Positions 1-5,412 of a stretch of DNA of 9,597 nucleotides are shown here, in pieces (the first letter of the stretch is position 1; each line of letters starts with the position of its first letter). The DNA is from an uncultured Prevotella sp. (GTDB lineage Bacteria; Bacteroidota; Bacteroidia; Bacteroidales; Bacteroidaceae). Location of the stretch: the NCBI GenBank assembly GCA_900548195.1, contig URJQ01000105.1, positions 1 to 9,597 of the forward strand, read 5' to 3'. Below the pieces are notes generated by a model. It did not search any database. It was not told where the DNA came from and worked only from the letters and a program-made list of their open reading frames with translations. A program made the translations under genes and the position numbers.

Positions 1-78
1 AGCTTTTCAGGCATAGTCCCACTACATCCTATAAGGTTGCGGATTTGAGGATTATAAATACATCACCAGATTACCTTC

Positions 79-1398
79 TTACCATTTATCTTTGGTCTGA
101 ATATCGTCCGCCCAATGATGATCCTTCGGGAATGCCTCACCATTCCATGCCTTCACTTGCGTCCATGGCTGGGCTGCGTCAGTCCAAAATGGATGATTGG
201 CAGGCAATCCGAGAGGCATAAAGGCAAGCGTTGTCATATAAAGCGAACCGTTATTGGTGTACCAATCGGCTATATTTGGTTGGTTTCCGCAGAAGCCAAT
301 GGTAAGGAAACCGCCTTCATTGAAGTTTTGCTGACTGTCAAACATACGGTGCATCACCTTCGTCAATGCCGCGCGCACTTGTCCATTAGTCAGCTCTTTA
401 GGCAAAGTCTGATACCACGCCATGAGCGCAAGCGGTTGCATGGCAGCCAGACGGTAAGGAATACTGCGGCCGAACACTGGGAAAGTGCCGTCTGGAGAGA
501 TAAAGCGCTCAAGCACAATGGCATATTTCTGACAGCGTTTCAGTGCACGATTATAATATTTCTGGTAGTCGAGACGAGTGTTTGCCTTCGCATCTATCAT
601 TGCCTGCAAGGTCTCAAGATACATCGGATGGAATACGTAAGAGCTGTAATAATCGAAAGAAAACGATGGTCCATCGGCATACCAGCCGTCTCCTACATAC
701 CATTCCTCCATCTTACGGCAAGCCGAATTGACGCGATATTGGTCATATTCGCCCTTTGCTTTTGCCATAAAGCTCTCTATCGTCGATGAAAAGAGCAGCC
801 AGTTGGTGTATGGAGGGTCTATCTTTCTGAGCTTGCGAAACTCTGTCAGATAGCGTTGCTTGGTCTGATTGTCGAGTGGCATCCACAGTGTGTCGTAGGC
901 ACGAAGGAAGCTCTCGGCTATGTAAGCGGCGTCCACGAGGTTCTGACCGCCAATGCCCCAGCAGAGATAGTCAGGATTATTCGTGTCAACAGCATTCTTG
1001 TATGCCTGTAATGCCCATTCACGCAGCTGCTTGCGCTGCAATCCTTCTGCCGTATCATCATCGGGCAAAGCGAGCCACGGAGCAATGCCAGCCATCAGTC
1101 TGCCGAAGCATTCCATGTAGAGCACTTTGCGATTGCGGTTGTCAAAACTTGGACTGAACTCCGTCTGCATATTCTTTTGAAGTTCGCCTTTTGCCATATT
1201 CTCAAGCACTGGTTGCGCCATACGGTAAGCGAGCGAGCACCAATACTGGCGATCACTCTGCATTTGCGGTTTCTTCTTTGCTGCATAAGCACTGACAAGA
1301 GGCGTCAGCGAAAGAAGCACAATAATCGTTAGAAGTCTTAATGCTTTAGTCATTGTTAGTATGTTTTTAGAGGCTGTCATTTTTAGTTTTATTCCCAT
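79..1398 (-). CDS. Secreted DUF2264-family protein
   Basis: The 439-residue product has a Sec-type signal peptide, with a hydrophobic run at about residues 20-38 (LLTIIVLLSLTPLVSA) before AYAAKKK. The remainder resembles DUF2264 proteins, which are predicted all-helical (alpha/alpha barrel-like). Recognisable blocks include YWCSLAYRM (52-60), ECFGRLMAGIAPWL (96-109), NLVDAAYIAESFLRAYDTLW (153-172) and a tryptophan/tyrosine-rich block around EEWYVGDGWYADGP (231-244). DUF2264 proteins often occur with bacterial glycan-degradation genes. From memory, some are placed in glycoside hydrolase family GH154 (beta-glucuronidase); I could not check that. The start is uncertain. In-frame ATGs lie at 1398, 1380 and 1353. 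The 1380 start follows an A-rich stretch typical of Bacteroidota initiation sites, and the 1353 start gives the most compact signal peptide (MTKALRLL). No type IX C-terminal sorting domain is visible. It lies downstream of the tatD run in the same orientation but appears to have its own promoter. Confidence 0.85.
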   Translation of the reverse strand: MGIKLKMTASKNILTMTKALRLLTIIVLLSLTPLVSAYAAKKKPQMQSDRQYWCSLAYRMAQPVLENMAKGELQKNMQTEFSPSFDNRNRKVLYMECFGRLMAGIAPWLALPDDDTAEGLQRKQLREWALQAYKNAVDTNNPDYLCWGIGGQNLVDAAYIAESFLRAYDTLWMPLDNQTKQRYLTEFRKLRKIDPPYTNWLLFSSTIESFMAKAKGEYDQYRVNSACRKMEEWYVGDGWYADGPSFSFDYYSSYVFHPMYLETLQAMIDAKANTRLDYQKYYNRALKRCQKYAIVLERFISPDGTFPVFGRSIPYRLAAMQPLALMAWYQTLPKELTNGQVRAALTKVMHRMFDSQQNFNEGGFLTIGFCGNQPNIADWYTNNGSLYMTTLAFMPLGLPANHPFWTDAAQPWTQVKAWNGEAFPKDHHWADDIQTKDKW

Positions 1399-1494
1399 CA
1401 GGGCATTTCTCTAACCATCTATAGTTCAATATTCTATCAGATTTATGCCGTTTGGGTCATAAGGGAAATAATGAGGCAAGTAGTTGATTTCGTG

Positions 1495-1502
1495 CAAAGG
1501 TA
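1495..1502 (-). promoter_or_regulatory. Candidate Bacteroidota promoter (-7 element) for the DUF2264 gene
   Basis: Read on the minus strand this is TACCTTTG, an exact match to the Bacteroidota -7 consensus TAnnTTTG. A T-rich TTTTCG at 1526-1521 lies 18 bases upstream, about where a weak -33 element would sit. Transcription would begin near 1488, leaving a leader of about 90-135 bases depending on which ATG is used. It suggests the DUF2264 gene can be expressed separately from the tatD run. Confidence 0.6.
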
Positions 1503-1504
1503 AT

Positions 1505-1534
1505 AAAAACCTATGAAAAACGAAAATACATAGG
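1505..1534 (-). terminator. Possible weak terminator hairpin after tatD, overlapping the DUF2264 promoter
   Basis: On the minus strand CCTATG (1534-1529) is followed by a 13-base loop, then CATAGG (1515-1510) and TTTTT (1509-1505). A stem followed by a T tract, 64 bases past the tatD stop codon, fits an intrinsic terminator. The stem is only six base pairs with a large loop, so it may instead be an operator or chance. It covers the -33 region of the candidate DUF2264 promoter. Confidence 0.3.
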
Positions 1535-1597
1535 AAGAAAAACAAAAATACATGAAAAGAAAACATCAAAACAACACTAACGTATTTTCATCTATTG

Positions 1598-2401
1598 CTA
1601 CTTTATTCCGCAACCCAAGAACATCTTCTCCGCAGTGGAAGTGGTGACAGAGGCAAGAAATTCGGGTGTGACTTGATAGGCATCAGCGAGCTTCTGGATG
1701 ATGAACGGGATGAAAGAAGGCTCATTTCGCTCGCCACGATGCGGAGCTGGAGACATATATGGAGAGTCTGTCTCGACGACAAGGCGCTCTATAGGCACTA
1801 CAGAGGCAAGGTCCTCCGCCAGATGACTCTTCTTGAAGGTGCTGACGCCACCGATTCCGAGGACAAAACGCGGAAACTGCATGAGTTCTTCTGCCTCATG
1901 CGTATTGCCTGTAAAGCAATGAAACACGCCACCTGGCAGTTCTTTCTCATACTGGCGAAGCAGTTTCACCATCTCATTCTGCGCCTTTCGGCAGTGAATC
2001 ATCAGTGGGAGACGAGTCTCTATACTCCACTCCACCTGACGTTCAAATGCCTTCAACTGCTCCTTTTCATATTCCCTCGACCAGTAATAATCGAGTCCTA
2101 CCTCGCCGATAGCTATCCATTCAGGGCGTTCTTTCGCCATGCTTTCTTTCAGAATGGGGTACATTCTGTCGAGTACGGCTTCGTAATCGTCCTTGACATC
2201 TTCGGGATGAAGTCCCAACATAGGGAATATATATCCAGGATAACGACCACATACCTCCCTCATCGTAGCGATGGAATCCCAGTTGATGCCTGGCACGAAG
2301 AGATATTTTGCGCCTGTCTCCTTAGCTCTGGAAATCACTTTGTCGAGGTCTTCCTTAAATTCTTCTCCGTCAATATGTGTATGAGTGTCAATATATTGCA
2401 T
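1598..2401 (-). CDS. TatD family metal-dependent hydrolase (putative DNase)
   Basis: The 267-residue product has the normal length and all metal-binding motifs of the TatD family, part of the amidohydrolase TIM-barrel superfamily. Visible motifs are the N-terminal DTHTHID (H7, H9), GLHP (H65), GEVGLDYYW (E100), LMIHCRKA (H136), VFHCFTG (H161) and VVETDSPYMSP (D212), so the binuclear metal site looks intact. Characterised TatD proteins are cytoplasmic magnesium-dependent nucleases (3'-5' exonuclease, DNA repair or fragmentation). Substrate cannot be read from sequence, and bacteria often carry several paralogues, so I withhold a specific symbol. There is no signal peptide. The ATG gives the motif-bearing N terminus MQYIDTHTH directly, leaving little doubt about the start. 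It is the last gene of the porQ / prenyl synthase / tatD run, 47 bases after the prenyl synthase stop codon. Confidence 0.93.
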   Translation of the reverse strand: MQYIDTHTHIDGEEFKEDLDKVISRAKETGAKYLFVPGINWDSIATMREVCGRYPGYIFPMLGLHPEDVKDDYEAVLDRMYPILKESMAKERPEWIAIGEVGLDYYWSREYEKEQLKAFERQVEWSIETRLPLMIHCRKAQNEMVKLLRQYEKELPGGVFHCFTGNTHEAEELMQFPRFVLGIGGVSTFKKSHLAEDLASVVPIERLVVETDSPYMSPAPHRGERNEPSFIPFIIQKLADAYQVTPEFLASVTTSTAEKMFLGCGIK

Positions 2402-2419
2402 TCTTTCAGATGATTTATT

Positions 2420-2441
2420 CCGACTCGTATGTATCTGTCGG
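2420..2441 (-). repeat. Small inverted repeat between the prenyl synthase and tatD genes
   Basis: CCGAC and GTCGG form a five-base-pair stem around a 12-base loop inside the 47-base gap. No T tract follows on the minus strand, so it does not look like a terminator. It could be a weak mRNA processing or attenuation structure, or chance. Confidence 0.2.
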
Positions 2442-2448
2442 CAAAGTT

Positions 2449-3405
2449 TTATTTTTCTCTCTTCATCATCTTGGCAGCGTAATCACGCAGCTGCGCCTTC
2501 TTTTCTTCCGGCACAGAGACCTCTGCGAGGGCTGCGAGAGCCTCGGCATAGTATTCCTCCATCTTTGCTTTTGCCATGATGTCAATGCCCAGTTTGGTAT
2601 AGATAGCAGTGACTGCCTTCACCTTTTCCTCACGGTCAAAGTCCTTAGCGTCAATCCATTTCATGAGTGTAGCCTTGTCTTCGCCCTCTGCCTTACCGAT
2701 GGCATTGATGAGCATATAGGTCTTCTTATTGCTTGTGATGTCGCCACCGATAGCCTTTCCAAATACCGCTGGGTCGCCATAGACGTCGAGGAAATCGTCC
2801 TGCAACTGGAAAGCAAGTCCCATCCGCTCGCCGAAGCGATAGAGATTGTCCACGTCTTCCTTTGGAGCATCCGCCATGATGGCGCCAATCTTTGTAGCGC
2901 AAGCGAGGAGAACGCTGGTCTTGAGGCGTATCATCTCGATGTATTCCTCTTCGCGCACATCGTTGCGAGTCTCAAATTCCATGTCATACTGCTGTCCTTC
3001 ACCGATTTCAAGCGCAGTAGTGGTGAAGACATCGAGCACTGACGGGAGCTTGTCTGCAGGGCAATTCTGCATCCTCTGGTAAGCCAGGACGAGCATTGAG
3101 TCGCCTGAAAGGATAGCTGTATTGGCATCCCATTTGCGATGAACGGTAGGCATACCGCGGCGCACGTCGGCATTATCCATGAGGTCATCGTGGAGAAGGG
3201 TGTAGTTATGGTAAGTCTCGAGTCCGATAGCCTGCGGCAAAATGCTCTCTACATCATCCTTATACAAAGCATAAGACATGAGCATGAGCATAGGACGTAT
3301 GCGTTTTCCTCCGAGAGAGAGCACGTATTTTATTGGTTCATAGAGCGACTCCGGCTTACGGTCATAAGGCAGAGAGTCGATGTAGTGTTGGATAAGTTCT
3401 AACAT
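2449..3405 (-). CDS. Polyprenyl diphosphate synthase, probably short-chain (C15-C20)
   Basis: The 318-residue protein is a trans-isoprenyl diphosphate synthase, which condenses isopentenyl diphosphate with an allylic diphosphate in the cytoplasm to supply precursors for quinones and other isoprenoids. Motifs are GGKRIRP (32-38), the first aspartate-rich motif DDLMD (D73, D74, D77) with following RR, a KT pair (162-163), and the second aspartate-rich motif QLQDDFLD (D203, D204, D207), then GGDITSNKKTY (220-230). All catalytic aspartates are present. Tyr68, five residues before the first motif, is a bulky residue at the position known to limit chain length. That points to farnesyl or geranylgeranyl diphosphate rather than long chains. 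The first motif is DDxxD, without the two-residue insertion seen in typical bacterial farnesyl synthases, so I do not assign ispA. The gene starts 13 bases after porQ and has an A-rich leader before its ATG. Confidence 0.92.
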   Translation of the reverse strand: MLELIQHYIDSLPYDRKPESLYEPIKYVLSLGGKRIRPMLMLMSYALYKDDVESILPQAIGLETYHNYTLLHDDLMDNADVRRGMPTVHRKWDANTAILSGDSMLVLAYQRMQNCPADKLPSVLDVFTTTALEIGEGQQYDMEFETRNDVREEEYIEMIRLKTSVLLACATKIGAIMADAPKEDVDNLYRFGERMGLAFQLQDDFLDVYGDPAVFGKAIGGDITSNKKTYMLINAIGKAEGEDKATLMKWIDAKDFDREEKVKAVTAIYTKLGIDIMAKAKMEEYYAEALAALAEVSVPEEKKAQLRDYAAKMMKREK

Positions 3406-3418
3406 TTGTCTTTTTTAT

Positions 3419-4378
3419 TTATAGGTTAAAGCCCAGGTTCACCATCAGACTGGAGGAACTGGCATGGTATTTTGCATAAGAGACATGAAGGCAGAAGCGG
3501 TCAATACTGAGGCCTGCGCCTAATGACAGTCCGGCTCCGTGGCTGCTTTCCTTATCGTCAAAGGCATCATCGGGCGATAGAATGGACATCTGATGAGCGC
3601 GACGGAAATTATATCCTGCGGCGACATATATCTGATCTGTAATCAGGAGGTCGGCTCCCACCGTGAAATGGCGCAGCAGCGAGTAGTCCCAGTGCGTGAG
3701 ATCTGCCGCTGTGAGGCTCACTCTGAATGCTGTTCCGATAATCCTTTTGGTCAATCCCACTTTGAGGTCGGCAGGCATTTTCTCGTATTCTTCATTATAG
3801 GCTGATAGCTGTCCGCCAAGATTTTTCGCCACTATCGAAGCCGAGAAATCTTTTTCCTCATCGTAATAATTGAGTCCGAGGTCGATAGCTGCCGCCGTAC
3901 TGTGGTAGTCACCGATAGAAGAATAGATGAAGCGTGCCGTCACTCCGCCTGCCAAGCGCGCCGAAAGAGCGTAGGAAAGCGTGGCATTCAGCGAGAAGTC
4001 AGATGCCTTGAAGTCACCCATCACGTTGCCTTCAGCATCCGTATGCTTCATAGTGCCATAGTCGAGATATTGCGCTGAGACGCCGACCACCGCCTTGTCG
4101 CCCGTTAGAAAGGCATAACTGGCAGAATAATCGCTCACTCCGCTCATATAGTTCATATAGCCGAGCGATACACTCCTGTCTGACACATTCTGGAGAAGTG
4201 CCGGATTATGGTGCATCAGTGTGACGTCATCTTCTATCAATGAGACATTCTCCCCTCCCAAAGCGGCGGCGTGAGAACTGACGGGAAGACGCAGAAAATT
4301 ATACACCGTCTGCGACTCTTGAGCCCTCATATATTGCCACATAATGGCGAAAAAGAGAAGAATTAGAGTTTTTTTCAT
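3419..4378 (-). CDS. porQ: Type IX secretion system protein PorQ
   Basis: The 319-residue product starts with a clear signal peptide (MKKTLILLFFAIMWQYMRA, likely cleaved before QES). The family signature follows, from NFLRLPVSSHAAALGGENVS (27-46) to DDVTLMHHNPALL (50-62). The rest consists of alternating amphipathic strands ending in the aromatic-poor LMVNLGFNL, as expected for a PorV/PorQ-like outer-membrane beta-barrel. PorQ is associated with the type IX secretion system, which exports proteins across the outer membrane in Bacteroidota and, with PorU, PorV and PorZ, belongs to the surface attachment machinery. It is first in a minus-strand run with the prenyl synthase 13 bases downstream. 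The ATG is preceded by an AT-rich leader, and a good -7 element sits at 4401-4408. From memory porQ often neighbours cmk and ispH in this phylum; neither is here. Confidence 0.88.
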   Translation of the reverse strand: MKKTLILLFFAIMWQYMRAQESQTVYNFLRLPVSSHAAALGGENVSLIEDDVTLMHHNPALLQNVSDRSVSLGYMNYMSGVSDYSASYAFLTGDKAVVGVSAQYLDYGTMKHTDAEGNVMGDFKASDFSLNATLSYALSARLAGGVTARFIYSSIGDYHSTAAAIDLGLNYYDEEKDFSASIVAKNLGGQLSAYNEEYEKMPADLKVGLTKRIIGTAFRVSLTAADLTHWDYSLLRHFTVGADLLITDQIYVAAGYNFRRAHQMSILSPDDAFDDKESSHGAGLSLGAGLSIDRFCLHVSYAKYHASSSSLMVNLGFNL

Positions 4379-4400
4379 TATTATTATACAAAATTATGGG

Positions 4401-4408
4401 CAAAGATA
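4401..4408 (-). promoter_or_regulatory. Candidate promoter (-7 element) for the porQ run
   Basis: The minus-strand sequence is TATCTTTG, an exact match to TAnnTTTG, ending 23 bases before the porQ ATG. The upstream -33 region is poor (TTTAG at 4435-4431, 22 bases away). Position and match make it the best candidate promoter for porQ and probably for the prenyl synthase and tatD downstream. Confidence 0.6.
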
Positions 4409-4431
4409 CCACTTTTTTCCAATATCATTAC

Positions 4432-4439
4432 TAAATTTG
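4432..4439 (+). promoter_or_regulatory. Candidate promoter (-7 element) for tonB
   Basis: TAAATTTG matches TAnnTTTG on the plus strand and lies 87 bases before the tonB ATG. No convincing -33 element is visible (only a T tract at 4413-4418). The element is divergent from the porQ promoter, with 23 bases between the two -7 boxes, so both RNA polymerase sites could not easily be occupied at once. Confidence 0.4.
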
Positions 4440-4457
4440 CACTGGAATTTGTTTATC

Positions 4458-4477
4458 AAACGAGAAAATCATCGTTT
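4458..4477 (+). repeat. Weak inverted repeat in the predicted tonB leader
   Basis: AAACGA and TCGTTT flank an eight-base loop (GAAAATCA). The six-base-pair stem is AT-rich and marginally stable. It would sit in the 5' leader if the 4432-4439 promoter is used, and could also be a short protein-binding dyad. Low confidence. Confidence 0.2.
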
Positions 4478-4526
4478 TATTGTGTCAATTCCATTGCTCT
4501 GGCATTAAGCCGGAACTATCATTGTC

Positions 4527-5219
4527 ATGGAAATAAAGAAATCACATAAAGCAGACCTTGAGCACTGGCGCCCTTGGATGTTCCTCGCTGGAATTGTCAT
4601 TATGGTCATTGTTTTCTTCCTCGTCCTTGAGGTCAGGGTGGTGGCAAACTACATCGCCTCCATCAGCCTTGATGATGAGATCAACATGGATCTCAACATC
4701 AAGCCTAAGGACGACCGCGACCTTATCTCTGCGGAAGAGAAGAAAAAGTTGCGTAAGGAAGAGAAAAAGGCGGAAAAGCTACACAAGGTGGACAAAGTCA
4801 CGGAAGCACCACCAGAGATTATCGACAAGATAAAATTCGAGCCGCCTAAGCCTGACGAGGAACTGACTGAGAAGGAGCCGCCTATCAATATCAATGATGA
4901 CGACCCGGAGACACAGCGCATAGTGCAGGAACTGCCTCAGTATCCGGGCGGTATGGTGGAGTTCGTGAAGTGGCTCACCGACAATCTGAAATACCCTCCT
5001 ACGGCTCTTCGCAATAAGATAGAGGGTAAAGTGATGATTAGTTTCATCGTGAATACTGACGGTTCGCTGAGCGAACTCAAGGTAGAGCAATCCGTGCATC
5101 GCCTTCTCGACAATGAGGCTCTCCGCGTTGCCCGACTGATGCCAAACTGGAAGCCTGGCAAAGATCATGGTAAGATATGCCGCACCAAGGTCGCCATCCC
5201 TATCGTCTTCGCTTTGTAA
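4527..5219 (+). CDS. Energy transducer TonB
   Basis: The 230-residue protein has the classic TonB plan. A short cytoplasmic N terminus (MEIKKSHKADLEHW) leads to one membrane helix at about residues 17-36 (MFLAGIVIMVIVFFLVLEV). A charged Lys/Glu segment follows (about 68-92), then a Pro/Glu-rich stretch with KFEPPKPDEE, and the TonB C-terminal domain at about 137-230. That domain begins at QYPGGMVEFVKWLTDNLKYP (138-157), continues through EGKVMISFIVNTDGS, and ends with IPIVFAL. TonB couples the ExbB-ExbD proton-driven motor to TonB-dependent outer-membrane transporters, including SusC-type glycan importers. This form, with YPGG before the domain, is common in Bacteroidota, which carry many paralogues, so a numbered symbol cannot be given. 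The gene is divergent from porQ and no exbB or exbD lies beside it. The only plausible start is the ATG used. Confidence 0.92.
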   Translation: MEIKKSHKADLEHWRPWMFLAGIVIMVIVFFLVLEVRVVANYIASISLDDEINMDLNIKPKDDRDLISAEEKKKLRKEEKKAEKLHKVDKVTEAPPEIIDKIKFEPPKPDEELTEKEPPININDDDPETQRIVQELPQYPGGMVEFVKWLTDNLKYPPTALRNKIEGKVMISFIVNTDGSLSELKVEQSVHRLLDNEALRVARLMPNWKPGKDHGKICRTKVAIPIVFAL

Positions 5220-5230
5220 GCGAGGAAAAA

Positions 5231-5264
5231 ATAAAATATCAACAAATAAAAATATATAAAAACA
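5231..5264 (+). repeat. AT-rich repeat copy A
   Basis: This copy begins with AATAAAATATCAA, 12 bases after the tonB stop codon. Its first 23 bases match copy C (9563-9585) at 22 positions and the reverse complement of copy B (5302-5324) at 21. Similarity to B continues to about 33 bases with four mismatches. A and B are inverted around a 48-base spacer and could form a long, AT-rich hairpin. It contains TATCAA-N4-TAA, one base from the IHF consensus WATCAANNNNTTR. Confidence 0.7.
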
Positions 5265-5289
5265 GGTCATTGGTATTTGCGTGTTGAGA

Positions 5290-5324
5290 TATTTTTCTAT
5301 GTTTTTATCTATTGATATTTTATT
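5290..5324 (-). repeat. AT-rich repeat copy B (inverted)
   Basis: Read on the minus strand it begins AATAAAATATCAA. It matches copy C at 31 of 35 positions up to the window end, and copy A at 29 of 33. It sits 88 bases upstream of the GH78 gene start and points away from it. With copy C it forms an outward-facing inverted pair around that gene. Confidence 0.7.
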
Positions 5325-5334
5325 CACGCCACAA

Positions 5335-5380
5335 TGTCCGCAAGAATCCGCCACTGTGTCCGCCGCATTACCGGCGGATA
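5335..5380 (+). promoter_or_regulatory. GC-rich hairpin and TCCGC repeats in the leader of the GH78 gene
   Basis: TCCGC occurs at 5337-5341, 5347-5351 and 5359-5363, roughly one helical turn apart, with an inverted GCGGA at 5374-5378. The last direct copy and the inverted copy make a perfect seven-base stem, TCCGCCG / CGGCGGA, around CATTAC (5359-5378). It extends by one G-U and one U-A pair to 5357-5380. No T tract follows, so it is not a standard terminator. The block is strikingly GC-rich next to the AT-rich repeat and ends 32 bases before the ATG. It could be an operator array or an mRNA structure with competing pairings. Confidence 0.45.
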
Positions 5381-5412
5381 ATCCACGCCCCTACTAACCA
5401 CACCCCCGCAAT

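Noticed and set aside
1..78. Possible minus-strand gene start (ATG at 14-12) at the left edge
   Set aside because: Only four codons are visible before the window ends. No promoter or family signal supports it, and no terminator or other feature is seen in this stretch.
115..789. 224-codon plus-strand open frame opposite the DUF2264 gene
   Set aside because: It is fully contained in a supported gene on the other strand and shows no domain or promoter.
1595..2413. Long plus-strand open frame of 272 codons opposite the tatD gene
   Set aside because: It almost exactly mirrors a gene with every TatD metal motif. Its translation has no recognisable domain and looks like antisense of a biased coding strand.
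2377..3042. 221-codon plus-strand open frame opposite the prenyl synthase
   Set aside because: It lies antisense to a gene with intact catalytic motifs, and its Cys/His/Leu-rich translation is typical of a shadow frame.
4779..5354. 191-codon minus-strand open frame over the end of tonB and the intergenic repeats
   Set aside because: It is antisense to the conserved TonB C-terminal domain and begins within the GC-rich hairpin region; the translation has no recognisable features.
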